Below, one piece after another: positions 42,065 through 51,520 of a stretch of 64,000 nt of DNA. The position numbers and the translations under genes were made by a program. Below the pieces are notes generated by a model, which searched no databases, was not told the DNA's origin, and worked only from the letters and a program-made list of their open reading frames with translations. Positions within the stretch are counted from its first letter, which is position 1; every line of letters begins with the position of its first letter. Source of the stretch: CAZFLN01 sp964519905 (GTDB lineage Bacteria; Patescibacteriota; Microgenomatia; UBA1400; UBA1396); NCBI GenBank assembly GCA_964519905.1, contig CAZFLN010000005.1, forward strand, positions 1-64,000. Reading direction: 5' to 3'.

Positions 42065-43786
42065 ATGAACCAAACGAACGATACCCACTCGCGTTTTCGT
42101 TTTGCACAATTTACATTTGTGATTGTTTTGGCGATTCTTTTGCTCCGACTGGCCTATTGGCAGGTATGGAAGCATCAAGAATTGTCAGCGGTGGCGTATC
42201 GGCAGTATCAGCGTCGTCAAGAGCTGCAGGCTGAGCGAGGATCATTAATTGATCGTTCGGGATACGTGATTGTCGGAAATAAAGAAGTCTACACACTCTT
42301 TGCCCAGCCACAAGTTATTACCAATAATCCAGTTGAAGTAGCCACTCTGGTGGCCCCCCATCTTATTGATCCTTTTGCCACTGACGCGGCGCAACAACAA
42401 GTCCTCTGGCAAGAGCGCTTGGCTTCTCGATTACAAACGGACCGGCGGTGGGTGGCGTTAGCCCATAATCTTACTCCTGAACAGCGAGCAGCGATTGCTG
42501 ACCTTAAGATTCACGGACTTGGATTTGACACACTGTTGGCTCGATCATATCCTGATGCCTCGATTGCCGCCCAACTGACGGGCTTTGTCGGAAAGAGTGA
42601 TGAGGGCACAGATCAAGGGTATTTTGGGGTAGAAGGGTACTACGACCGTGAGTTGCGCGGCAGACCAGGAAAACGAGAGTTGCAACGCAGTGTTTCTGGT
42701 CTGCCGCTTCTCACAAACTCCGAGATTATTGAAACTCATCCCACATCTGGCGCCTCGTTGCGACTCACGATAGACAAAGCGCTTCAGTCTAAAGTCGAGG
42801 AGTTGCTTTTACAAGGTGTGGATCGCTATGGCGCAGAGTCTGGTGAAGTGGTGATTATGAATCCAAATTCAGGTGCTATTTTAGCAATGGCTTCCGTACC
42901 GACGTATGATCAGTCTCGGTTTTCTGAGTTTCCAGGCGAGTCGTATCGCAACACCGCTGTCTCTGACCTCTATGAACCAGGGTCTACTTTTAAGGTGCTG
43001 ACTGTGGCCGCGGGTATTGAGGCGGGAGTCATCAATTCTGAGACAACCTGTCCGGTGTGTCATCAACCCCGAGTGATAAATGGCTTTCCTATTCGTACCT
43101 GGAATGAAGTCTATAACGCTGGCGTGAATATGCGCGATGCGTTAGCAAAATCTGACAATACGGCTATGGTGTATATTCAAGATTTGCTAGGGAAGCAACG
43201 GACGATTGAATGGTGGCAAAAATTTGGATTGCACGTAAAAACAAATGTTGATTTGCAAGGAGAAGCAACTCCTGTCTGGCGTGACAGTGGGCGGTGGAGT
43301 GACATTGATGTGGCGACCTCCACTTTTGGACAAGGGATTGCAGTTACGAGTGTTCAGTTGGTTCGGGCAGTGTCAGCGATTGCAAATGGTGGGTATTTGC
43401 CATCACCTCATGTGGTCAACGCCATTCGTACAGATGCTGAGTGGCAGGTGCTTTCTCATCCAGATACAGAGCAAGTTTTGTCTGCCCAGACAGCTCGAAC
43501 AGTCACGGACATGATGGTGTACTCAGCAGAACAAGGTGACGCTAAGTGGACTTCTTCAAGAAGAGTCTCTGTCGCTGGAAAGACTGGAACGGCTCAGATT
43601 GCCGAAAAAGGAAAATACCTCACGGATAAGACCTTGGCGAGCTTTATTGGATTTGCCCCAGCAGAAGATCCAGAATTTGTGATGCTCGTTCGTCTGACCG
43701 CTCCCAAAACTTCTCCTTGGGGATCCGAAACCGCGGCTCCACTCTGGTACGAAATTCTTCCCAGTGTGTTGCAGGTGCAAAATTAA
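42065..43786 (+). CDS. ftsI: Peptidoglycan transpeptidase FtsI/PBP2-type
   Basis: 573 aa class B penicillin-binding protein. Short cytoplasmic start, one transmembrane segment (about 15-33), PBP dimerisation domain (about 55-220), transpeptidase domain with nucleophile Ser307 in GSTFK, SDN at 363-365 and KTG at 506-508. No PASTA domains. Cross-links septal peptidoglycan. The position after the FtsL-like gene supports the septal role over the elongation role. Confidence 0.92.
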   Translation: MNQTNDTHSRFRFAQFTFVIVLAILLLRLAYWQVWKHQELSAVAYRQYQRRQELQAERGSLIDRSGYVIVGNKEVYTLFAQPQVITNNPVEVATLVAPHLIDPFATDAAQQQVLWQERLASRLQTDRRWVALAHNLTPEQRAAIADLKIHGLGFDTLLARSYPDASIAAQLTGFVGKSDEGTDQGYFGVEGYYDRELRGRPGKRELQRSVSGLPLLTNSEIIETHPTSGASLRLTIDKALQSKVEELLLQGVDRYGAESGEVVIMNPNSGAILAMASVPTYDQSRFSEFPGESYRNTAVSDLYEPGSTFKVLTVAAGIEAGVINSETTCPVCHQPRVINGFPIRTWNEVYNAGVNMRDALAKSDNTAMVYIQDLLGKQRTIEWWQKFGLHVKTNVDLQGEATPVWRDSGRWSDIDVATSTFGQGIAVTSVQLVRAVSAIANGGYLPSPHVVNAIRTDAEWQVLSHPDTEQVLSAQTARTVTDMMVYSAEQGDAKWTSSRRVSVAGKTGTAQIAEKGKYLTDKTLASFIGFAPAEDPEFVMLVRLTAPKTSPWGSETAAPLWYEILPSVLQVQN

Positions 43787-43828
43787 AAACTGAAATTGTG
43801 ACTCAGACCTGGTATGCTCAGGCTACAT

Positions 43829-45070
43829 ATGTTAGCGATTAAACAGGCACATCACTTTGTAAATTCTCTGTTACTCAAAGCCCTTCCGGCCGCCGTGTAT
43901 TTTGGCTTTCCTGGCCGAAAATTGCGCGTGTATAGCATTACTGGAACAGACGGGAAAACCACGAGTTCTACCATGCTGTACTACGCACTGAAGCAGGCTG
44001 GAAGAAAAGTGGCGCTGATTAGCACGGTTGCAGCGTATATTGATGGCGAAGAGATCGACACTGGTTTTCATACGACCTCGCCAGAACCTTGGCAAGTACA
44101 AAAACTCTTGCGTCGGTGCGTGGAGCAGGGTGTCGAAGAGGTCGTTCTTGAAGTGACATCGCACGGTGTTTTTCAGTATCGAACTTGGGGAATTCCAATT
44201 GCCTTGGCCGGCGTAACGAATATCACAAATGAACATCTGGATTACTTTGTGAACTGGCAGCTGTATGCTGCGGCAAAATCTCGTCTCTTAGAGCGCGCTG
44301 ATCTCGCTGTTTTGAATACTGATGATCAATCCTTTGCTTTTCTTTCTGGCAGACTGCAGCAAATGGGAAAAACGTATAAGACATATTCTCAGACTTTACC
44401 TGCTGGAGATGTTGGCAAAGCAATCGCTGAGCGCTTTGCTGAACCATACAATCGTTGGAACGCAGCGCTTGTTTGGACACTCGCGCAGCAGCTTGGTGTC
44501 ACTGAACAGCAGTTTGCAGCGAGCATTTTGGCTTTTCCAGGAGTGAAGGGCAGAATGCAGTTCTTACCAAACGAGCGAAAGATTCAAGTGGTTGTAGATT
44601 TTGCGCACACTCCTAATTCGCTCGAAAAAGCGTTGGAGTCATTGCGACCACGAACCAAAGGGAAACTGATTGCTGTTTTTGGTTGCGCGGGACTGCGAGA
44701 TCATACGAAGCGTCCAGCCATGGGCGGAATTTCCACAAAATTGGCAGATCTGGCTGTTTTTACGGCTGAAGATCCTCGTACTGAAGATATTCAAGTAATT
44801 TTTCGACAAATGAAAGAAGGGGTAGCTCCTAAAAATGTGCGCAAAGTGGTTACCATTGCTGAACGCGCCGAGGCGATTGCCTTTGCGCTTGAGTCCGCTC
44901 AGCCAGGAGATACCGTTGGAATCTTTGGCAAAGGGCACGAAATGAGTATGTGTTGGGGCAAGATAGAGTATCCTTGGTCTGATCAAGAATTTGTTCGTTC
45001 GTATCTGAAAAACCCTCAAAAGGCGCTCGTAGCTGCTGATCGTTCCAACCAAGAAGGAACTCCCGCATGA
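43829..45070 (+). CDS. murE: UDP-MurNAc-tripeptide ligase (MurE family)
   Basis: 413 aa, shorter than the usual 480-490 because the N-terminal UDP-binding domain is reduced. ATP motif TGTDGKTTSS, EVTSHGVFQYR and NEHLDYF of the central domain, VVDFAHTPNSLEKAL, and EDPRTED, corresponding to the DNPR motif that selects meso-diaminopimelate. It should add the third stem-peptide residue, probably meso-DAP from the retained Arg. ATG 43829 follows TATGCT by 10 nt; ATG 43814 overlaps that hexamer. Confidence 0.88.
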   Translation: MLAIKQAHHFVNSLLLKALPAAVYFGFPGRKLRVYSITGTDGKTTSSTMLYYALKQAGRKVALISTVAAYIDGEEIDTGFHTTSPEPWQVQKLLRRCVEQGVEEVVLEVTSHGVFQYRTWGIPIALAGVTNITNEHLDYFVNWQLYAAAKSRLLERADLAVLNTDDQSFAFLSGRLQQMGKTYKTYSQTLPAGDVGKAIAERFAEPYNRWNAALVWTLAQQLGVTEQQFAASILAFPGVKGRMQFLPNERKIQVVVDFAHTPNSLEKALESLRPRTKGKLIAVFGCAGLRDHTKRPAMGGISTKLADLAVFTAEDPRTEDIQVIFRQMKEGVAPKNVRKVVTIAERAEAIAFALESAQPGDTVGIFGKGHEMSMCWGKIEYPWSDQEFVRSYLKNPQKALVAADRSNQEGTPA

Positions 45071-45561
45071 GTGGTCGCGTTACGCTTCCTGGGCAACACC
45101 AGCCCACAGTGAGTGCTTGGATTTTTAGTGACTCACATCCTCGCAAGGTCTTGTTGGTGTGGCACGAGAAATTCCAGGTGTGGATTCAACCTGGCGGACA
45201 CATTGAACCATTTGAGCATGTTTGGCAAGCAGTTATCCGAGAGGCCTTGGAAGAAACTGGGCTGGAACTGGATAGCTCTGGAAAGGTACAAGCTGGCGTG
45301 AAAGAAACGTGGGAAATTCCTGTTCCAGACTTTATTCAACTGCAAGCAATTCCAGCACATAAAAATGATCCTCAGCATTACCATGTTGATCATCAGTATA
45401 TTTTTTCTGTACCGGAGCAGCCCGTGCGATCTGAAAGTGGTGATCCAGAGAAGATTCAGTGGTTTCCCAGGGAGGCTGTGCAAGAAATGAATCTCTATGA
45501 AGACACGAAGCAACGTATAGAAGAGATTTTTTCTCGACTGGAATTCTCCCAAAAGGCTTGA
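45067..45561 (+). CDS. NUDIX hydrolase
   Basis: 164 aa. A complete Nudix box, GHIEPFEHVWQAVIREALEE followed by TGLEL, fits Gx5Ex7REUxEExGU and binds the divalent cation for diphosphate hydrolysis. The nucleoside-diphosphate-X substrate is not evident. Coupled by an ATGA overlap to murE, which is unusual company; it may clear nucleotide-sugar or oxidised nucleotide by-products. Confidence 0.92.
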   Translation: MSGRVTLPGQHQPTVSAWIFSDSHPRKVLLVWHEKFQVWIQPGGHIEPFEHVWQAVIREALEETGLELDSSGKVQAGVKETWEIPVPDFIQLQAIPAHKNDPQHYHVDHQYIFSVPEQPVRSESGDPEKIQWFPREAVQEMNLYEDTKQRIEEIFSRLEFSQKA

Positions 45562-45586
45562 CTTCTGAGCAGCTGTTCTCTACTCT
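45558..45586 (+). promoter_or_regulatory. yvcK promoter
   Basis: TTGACT (45558-45563), 17-nt spacer, TACTCT (45581-45586), then exactly 6 nt to ATG 45593. Best-formed complete promoter among the leaderless candidates. It lies within the last codons of the NUDIX gene. Confidence 0.65.
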
Positions 45587-45592
45587 CCAGAT

Positions 45593-46633
45593 ATGACACA
45601 AAAAATGTCTTCTTCCAAATCGAGTCTCCCCAAAGTTGTGGTTCTCGGTGGTGGAACAGGAACATTTGTGGTGTTGCAAGCACTGAAGCGCTTGCCGGTA
45701 TTTTCTACTGCGATTTTGACAATGGTAGATGATGGTGGGTCAAACCGGGTGATGCGAGATCAACTGGGTTTATTGCCAACCTCTGGAATTTGTCAGGCAA
45801 TTACTGCCCTGAGCGACGAAGAAAGCCTGCTCCGAGAGCTTTTTACCTACCGTTTTCATAAAGGAGACGGTCTGAGTGGGATGCGGTTTGGAAACTTGTT
45901 TATTGCTGCGGTGACCGACATTGTTGGTTCGCAGCGTCAGGCTATCAAGGACACACTGCATTTACTCAAAGTTCGTGGGGATATTCTGCCTGTCTCATTC
46001 GATGATGTCAGACTCGTGGCGGAGTACGAGGATGGTAGTCAAGTTGTGGGTGAACATTTTATTGACGAGCCAGATCATGATGGTCGATTGCGCATTCGTC
46101 GTCTTTGGACCGAGCCAGAGGCGCAGTTGAGTGAAGATGCTCGACAAGCACTGGCAGAGGCGGATTTTATTATTTTTGGACCTGGTGATTTTTACACAAA
46201 CACGGTGGCAAACTTTGTGGTTAAAGGACTTCCAGAAGCAGTGCGTTCCAGTAAGGCCCATAAAATGTTTTTTGCCAATCTTATGACAAAGTATGGCGAA
46301 ACATACGGCTTTACACTTGAGAATTATTTACAAGAAATAGATCGATACTACGGATTAGATGGGCTCAACTCAATTATAGTAAACAATAATCAGAACTTCC
46401 CAGAGGGTGTTCTCGAGCACTACGCCAAACAACACAGTGTTCCAGTTGTGGATGATATATCAGACTCGCATCTTGAAAATGGACATATTTATAGAGTTGA
46501 TTTGCTGTCAGATGAAGTGACCGCTACGGTGGCTGGTGACACGTTGGCTCGAAGTATGCTTCGCCATGATCCAGAGAAAATTGCTCATTTCTTTCAAAAA
46601 ACATTTTTGGATGATTTAGGATTCTCTCAATGA
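45593..46633 (+). CDS. yvcK: YvcK/CofD-like gluconeogenesis factor
   Basis: 346 aa. The nucleotide-sugar fold starts with VVVLGGGTGTFVVLQALK; VDDGGSNRVMRDQLGLLPTSG and FGPGDFYTNTVANFVVKGL are the family hallmarks. YvcK proteins bind UDP-GlcNAc-type metabolites and couple wall synthesis to carbon metabolism in Firmicutes; here it stands in the wall cluster. Own promoter; coupled to murC by ATGA. Confidence 0.92.
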   Translation: MTQKMSSSKSSLPKVVVLGGGTGTFVVLQALKRLPVFSTAILTMVDDGGSNRVMRDQLGLLPTSGICQAITALSDEESLLRELFTYRFHKGDGLSGMRFGNLFIAAVTDIVGSQRQAIKDTLHLLKVRGDILPVSFDDVRLVAEYEDGSQVVGEHFIDEPDHDGRLRIRRLWTEPEAQLSEDARQALAEADFIIFGPGDFYTNTVANFVVKGLPEAVRSSKAHKMFFANLMTKYGETYGFTLENYLQEIDRYYGLDGLNSIIVNNNQNFPEGVLEHYAKQHSVPVVDDISDSHLENGHIYRVDLLSDEVTATVAGDTLARSMLRHDPEKIAHFFQKTFLDDLGFSQ

Positions 46634-48102
46634 GCAACTCACTTTCACACAAAATGATTTTTTCTGTGCAAGCGCCAGAAGTAGATGTTCTCTCCTGGCG
46701 ACGGGTGTACTTTGTTGGAATAAAAGGCGTGGGGATGACTTCGCTCGCTGTTTTACTTCATCAAGCGGGGATCGAAGTATCCGGGGCCGACACCGAAGAA
46801 ACGTTTGTTACCGAAAAAACACTGCGAGAGAATGCAATTGCGATTCACGTTTTTTCTTCCGCAGTCTTACCAGAAGAGCTTGACGCGGTTGTTTTTTCTG
46901 GCGCGCACGGTGGAAGAAAGAATCCACTGGTGCAAACTGCCCTCCAGAATGGAGTTCCTTGTTTTACACTCGCTGAGGCAACTGGAGCGCTTAGTCGCTC
47001 GAAAAAGACATTTCTCACGTGTGGAGTAGGAGGCAAAAGCACTACGTCTGCTTGGTTGAGTACTGTCCTTGAGTTGGCAGGCATGCGACCTTCTTTTTCC
47101 GTTGGTGTTGGTTCGATTCCGAATCTTGGAACTTCTGGAAAGTGGCAGGATGGGGAGTGGTTTATTGTCGAGGGAGACGAGTATGTGGCTGATCCAAGTG
47201 CTTCGGAAGTTTCTCCTCGCTTTTTAACATTGCAACCCACCGCAGCGCTGTGTACTGGTGTGGCGTATGACCATCCAGATGTATACGCTTCTTGGTCCGA
47301 GACGGTACAAGCTTTCCAAACACTGTGGTCCCGATTGCCAGCGAACGGATTTTTAGTCGTGTCTGCTGACGACCCAGGTACTGGAGAAGTGCTGGAAACG
47401 GCCTCTGTTGATGCTTCGATAATTCGTGTGAGTCAGGGAGGTCAATCTGACGTCCACTGGGAAAGTACGCCAGTTGGAATTGGTTCAAAGATTTCTATAA
47501 CCTGGCAAGAATCAGGAGAAACTCTCTCTGCTCAGACTCTTTTGCCTGGAGAACACAATGCGTTGAATGCGGTTCTGGTGGCTGTTTCGGCTCGAGCGTT
47601 GGGCGTGGATCTCGAAAGTATTCAAGAAGGACTCAGCGTTTTTCGATCTACCCCTCGGCGATTTGAGTATAGAGGCGAGAATTCGCTCGGAGCCGCTTTT
47701 TTTGATGACTACGCTCATCACCCACGAGAGCTTGCGGCAGTGGCACAAACAGCTAAAGAGTGGTTCGTTGGCAAAGAAGTGGTGGTGGCTTTTCAGCCAC
47801 ATACTTTCTCCAGAACAAAGGCTCTTTTCTCGGAATTTTTGGAGAGTTTGAGCAAATTCAGCGGCCGTGTTTTGCTTTTGCCAATCTTTGCCTCAGCTCG
47901 AGAGTCGGCAGATACGAGTGTTTCGAGTGAGCAATTAGTTGCAGCTTTGCAGGAGCGTGGAGTGGCGGCCGAGTTGGTTCACTCAACTCACGATTTGGCG
48001 GAAATATTTTCACATTTGCCTCAAGGCGTGATTGGTATTACAGCAGGAGCCGGTGACATATATGAAGTCTACGAATTCTTCGATCAGAAAATAACGGAAT
48101 AG
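46630..48102 (+). CDS. murC: MurC/Mpl-family ligase
   Basis: 490 aa. Three Mur-ligase domains: N-terminal YFVGIKGVGMTSLAVLLHQAG with VSGADT, central ATP-binding loop GVGGKSTTSAW, and C-terminal FFDDYAHHPRELAA and AFQPHTFSRTKAL. The loop is not the standard GTHGKTTT, and EGDEY with the following segment resembles murein peptide ligase (Mpl) more than MurC (EADESD). As the only candidate here, it may add L-Ala to UDP-MurNAc (MurC) or recycle peptide (Mpl). Confidence 0.85.
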   Translation: MSNSLSHKMIFSVQAPEVDVLSWRRVYFVGIKGVGMTSLAVLLHQAGIEVSGADTEETFVTEKTLRENAIAIHVFSSAVLPEELDAVVFSGAHGGRKNPLVQTALQNGVPCFTLAEATGALSRSKKTFLTCGVGGKSTTSAWLSTVLELAGMRPSFSVGVGSIPNLGTSGKWQDGEWFIVEGDEYVADPSASEVSPRFLTLQPTAALCTGVAYDHPDVYASWSETVQAFQTLWSRLPANGFLVVSADDPGTGEVLETASVDASIIRVSQGGQSDVHWESTPVGIGSKISITWQESGETLSAQTLLPGEHNALNAVLVAVSARALGVDLESIQEGLSVFRSTPRRFEYRGENSLGAAFFDDYAHHPRELAAVAQTAKEWFVGKEVVVAFQPHTFSRTKALFSEFLESLSKFSGRVLLLPIFASARESADTSVSSEQLVAALQERGVAAELVHSTHDLAEIFSHLPQGVIGITAGAGDIYEVYEFFDQKITE

Positions 48103-48109
48103 GGAAAAC

Positions 48110-49433
48110 ATGGTGACGTATACAATTCATAAAAGTCCTCCCCTCCATGGCTCAGTTCGCTTGGGTGGAGCGAAAAATGTGAGTTATAAACTCATGATTG
48201 CGGCACTTTTGGGTGAGCGAGAATCAAGAATTCTTAATTTTTCCCATATTAGCGACGTTGATCTTGTGCGCAACGCGATTAATAGTCTGGGAGCGAAGGC
48301 CTACAACGCCGGAGAGCGAACAATGTTCGTTGATCCATCAGCACTTTCTGGCTGGGAGCTGGGTGAACAATATGGAAAAGGTTCTCGAGCCTCAACATTA
48401 TTTTTGCCAGCGTTACTGCACAAATTTGGGAAAGGAAAAGTCCCTCTTCCTGGTGGCGATAAAATTGGCAAGCGTCCGTTAGATCGACATATGCAGTCAC
48501 TTGAAGCACTCGGTGTGACCTTTGTTCAACATGAAGATGCTCTCGAAGCTCGAGCAGAAAATGGTCTCCACGGGGCGCATTATCGGTTTGAGAAAAGTAC
48601 ACACACTGGCACCGAGACATTACTCATGGCTGCCGTGGTGGCTCGAGGAAAAACCGTGATTGAAAATGCGGCGGAAGAACCTGAAATTGATGACATGATT
48701 GCCTTTTTGAACGGTATGGGCGGAAAAATTGTTCGCAAACCAGGAAGAGTGATTGAGATTGAAGGAGTAGAAAAGCTCGATTGTGCGNNNNNNNNNNATG
48801 CCTGATCAAAATGAAGCAGTTTCTTACGCTGTGGCTGCGGTGCTGACAAAAGGTGACATTATTGTAGAAAATGCCCGACCACAACATATGGAAGCATTTT
48901 TGGTGGCACTGGATCGACTCGGCGGTGGGTACGAAATTGGTGATTATGGGATTCGCTTTTTCTACAAAGGCCTTCTTACTGCCACAGATATCACGACAGA
49001 AGTGTATCCAGGATTCAAAACTGACTGGCAACCGCTCTGGGCGGTTTTACTCACTCAGGCACGAGGGACGAGTACGATTCATGAGACCATTCAAGCGAGT
49101 CGCTTTCAATACTCAGACGCTCTTACAAGTATGGGTGCCGAAATTTCATTCTATACTCCAGAAGTTGCGGACTTTGATGCTGTCTACGGATTTAGCCAGA
49201 ATGAGTACAAGAAAAATCCACATGCGATTCGAATTACTGGTCCAGTTGATCTCAAACCATTTGACTCCACTGTTCCAGATCTGCGCGCTGGAGCTACCGT
49301 TCTCTTGGCAGGATTAATTGCGAATGGGACCTCAATTTTGCGCGATCAAGAGCATCATGTTGAACGTGGGTATGAGGCAATCACTGAGCGTTTGCGAAGT
49401 ATGGGTGCTAAAATAGACCGATTAGAGGAATAA
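48110..49433 (+). CDS. murA: UDP-GlcNAc enolpyruvyltransferase MurA, Asp variant
   Basis: About 440 aa with a small gap at 48788. First committed step of peptidoglycan synthesis. The Lys-Asn motif GGAKNVSYKL is intact. In the active loop the normal cysteine of PGGC is replaced by Asp117 (LPGGDKIGKRPLDRH). A Cys-to-Asp exchange at this place is known to keep activity and give fosfomycin resistance. After the gap, MPDQNEAVSYAVAAV and VPDLRAGATVLLAGLIA complete the fold. Eight nt after murC. Confidence 0.93.
48788..48797. other. Assembly gap (10 N)
   Basis: Scaffold join within murA. The frame after the gap is shifted relative to the frame before, so the true length is probably 9 or 12 nt. Protein before (GVEKLDCA) and after (MPDQNEA) joins as in MurA. 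Confidence 0.95.
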
Positions 49434-49439
49434 ACATTT

Positions 49440-50195
49440 GTGGGAAAAGTAAAAAACTCTTTTGAGATTGAGCAACTTCGAACTGCGGGCAAAATTACAG
49501 CGCAGATTCTCTCGCAGTTGTCCGAGCTGATGAAGCCAGGAGTGTCTGCCAAAGAAGTTGATGATCGTGCTTGGGAACTTTGCCGAGAAAATGGCGTTGA
49601 ACCAACCTTTTATGGATACCAAGGGTATGAATACGCTACCTGCGTGAGTGTGAATGACGAAGTAGTGCACTCAATCCCCAACGCTGAAAAAATTTTTCAA
49701 AATGGTGACGTAGTAAAAATAGATTTTGGGGCGCGCTACAACGGATATTGCGCTGACCATTGTCGAACTTTTGGAATTGGAAGTCTTTCTGCAGAGAAGC
49801 AACGCTTGCTGGAGGTTGGGAAATCAGCAACGTTTCGGGCAGTAGAAAAAGCCGTGGCTGGAAATACCATAGGGGATGTTTCCTGGGAGATGCAGCGAAC
49901 CGCACAAGAAGCTGGTTTTGATGTTGTAAAGATGTATGTTGGACATGGTATTGGCAAAAAGATGCATGAGCCACCAGAGATCCCTGCTTTTGGTAAACCA
50001 GGAACCGGTGAAGTTTTGCAAGAAAATATGGTGATTTGTGTAGAGTGCCAGGTGGTTGAGGGCTCTGATCAAGTGGTGCATGACGAGGACGGCTGGACGG
50101 CTCGCACCAAAGATGGCGGTTGGGCAGTCATGTTTGAACAGATGATTCGAGTCACTTCAGGCGCACCTGAAGTTCTCACTTCGTGGACTGAGTAA
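49440..50195 (+). CDS. map: Methionine aminopeptidase, type I
   Basis: 251 aa. Metal ligands are visible: Asp in KIDFGARYNGYCADH (two Asp), His in GHGIGKKMHEPPEIP, Glu in ICVECQVVEG and Glu in MFEQMIRVT. Removes the initiator methionine. GTG start at 49440 with AGAGGA about 10 nt upstream, 6 nt after murA. Its 3' end overlaps the convergent recQ end by 39 nt. Confidence 0.95.
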   Translation: MGKVKNSFEIEQLRTAGKITAQILSQLSELMKPGVSAKEVDDRAWELCRENGVEPTFYGYQGYEYATCVSVNDEVVHSIPNAEKIFQNGDVVKIDFGARYNGYCADHCRTFGIGSLSAEKQRLLEVGKSATFRAVEKAVAGNTIGDVSWEMQRTAQEAGFDVVKMYVGHGIGKKMHEPPEIPAFGKPGTGEVLQENMVICVECQVVEGSDQVVHDEDGWTARTKDGGWAVMFEQMIRVTSGAPEVLTSWTE

Positions 50196-51437
50196 CCAGC
50201 CTCGAGGGTGACAACGATTGCATTTGCACTCAAATATATTTGAATCTGGAATTACCGAACTTGCAAAGTAGTGTTGAATTTCTCTCGAGATACAGGAATG
50301 ATTCTCTGCCAAAGATTGTATTTCCAGAGCTTGCTTTCGTGTTTTTTTTAGAGAAGTTGGAGTTTTTGCCTCCCGATATTGCAGTGCTTTCTGAAAATTA
50401 TCCTTTTGGTGAAAGCAGATGGCGCTGGCTGGCAAGCCGTCTCGACCGGCTCTTCCCACTTCTTGAACATAGCTTTCCATATCGAGAGGAGTTTCTTCGT
50501 GGATAACGAGTCTCACATTTGGCTGATCAACTCCCATTCCGAGCGCACAGGTGCAGACAAAAAGACTGCGCTTTTGTGAGCAAAAGTGGTTGAGTTTTGA
50601 ATTTTTTTCTCGACGAGTCAGACCAGCGTGGAAGTGCTCCGCTGGTAAACCACATTTTCTCAACCAGTTGGCGAGTTCCTCAGTGCGAGAGCGGCTTGAT
50701 ACATAGATCAATGCTGAGCCCGTTCCAGTTTCCCACCACTGTTGGACACATCGAAACAAAGCCATTTTCTTTGCTGAATTACTTGGTGGCTGAATAATCG
50801 CAAGTGAAAGATTGGGGCGAAGATTTGGTGTCCCGAGAATATTGGGATTTTTCATCCCAAGGGAAGAGAGAATAATTTGCTGCGTTTCTGTGGTGGCAGA
50901 GGCAGTGCACGCAAATATGGGAAAGTTTCCGATTTGCTTGAGTTTCTGAAGAGAGGGGCCAAGACTTCGGTATAGTGGACGAAATGATTCTCCCCAGGTC
51001 TCTACGCAGTGCGCTTCATCGACAGTTATGACTCCCCAGCGACATTTCTGTAGACATTCCAGTACTGTGCTTTGTTGTAATTTTTCTGGGGATACGTACA
51101 AAAAATCAATGTTTCCGGATGCAATTTCTTTCTGTATGTGACGTTCTTCTTCCTTGGAGCTCAAACTACTCCAGTGCCGAGCATTCAATCCAAGCCGTTG
51201 CAGGCTGAGGAGTTGATCTTGCATCAGTGCCAGCAGCGGAGAAATAACGATGCTCGGTTTTTGCAAAAGCACTCCAGCAGCTTGATAGCAGAGAGACTTT
51301 CCCATGCCAGTTGGAAGTAAGGCGAGGGTGTCATGTTTTTTGAGGAGAGAAGTGATGACTTGCTCTTGAATCCACTTTGGTGCCGGGAAACCAGCTGCTC
51401 GTAAAATTCTGCGCTGGTTTGCATTGAGAAGGTTCAT
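50157..51437 (-). CDS. recQ: RecQ-family DNA helicase, short form
   Basis: About 426 aa. 3'-5' helicase with GMGKSLCYQ (motif I), VDEAHCVETWGESFRP (motif II and aromatic loop), ALIYVSSRSRTEELA, and QEVGRAGRDG (motif VI). A C-terminal zinc-binding part with Cys residues (CISREI, CKCNRC) follows. The winged-helix and HRDC domains of full RecQ are missing (family about 600 aa). ATG 51437 is preferred over GTG 51455. The 3' end runs antisense into map. Confidence 0.9.
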   Translation of the reverse strand: MNLLNANQRRILRAAGFPAPKWIQEQVITSLLKKHDTLALLPTGMGKSLCYQAAGVLLQKPSIVISPLLALMQDQLLSLQRLGLNARHWSSLSSKEEERHIQKEIASGNIDFLYVSPEKLQQSTVLECLQKCRWGVITVDEAHCVETWGESFRPLYRSLGPSLQKLKQIGNFPIFACTASATTETQQIILSSLGMKNPNILGTPNLRPNLSLAIIQPPSNSAKKMALFRCVQQWWETGTGSALIYVSSRSRTEELANWLRKCGLPAEHFHAGLTRREKNSKLNHFCSQKRSLFVCTCALGMGVDQPNVRLVIHEETPLDMESYVQEVGRAGRDGLPASAICFHQKDNFQKALQYREAKTPTSLKKTRKQALEIQSLAENHSCISREIQHYFASSVIPDSNIFECKCNRCHPRGWLLSPRSENFRCA

Positions 51438-51506
51438 GGAACGAGTAGAGCACACAAATCAAACAAGATTCTGTTTTCGCCTCTGGTTTTGACAGGAATC
51501 TCTGCG

Positions 51507-51512
51507 TACAAT
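51507..51512 (+). promoter_or_regulatory. -10 of the glycan cluster
   Basis: TACAAT ending 8 nt before ATG 51521. TTGACA at 51489-51494 lies only 12 nt upstream, too near for a standard -35. Leaderless transcript predicted. Confidence 0.45.
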
Positions 51513-51520
51513 AGGTTTCT

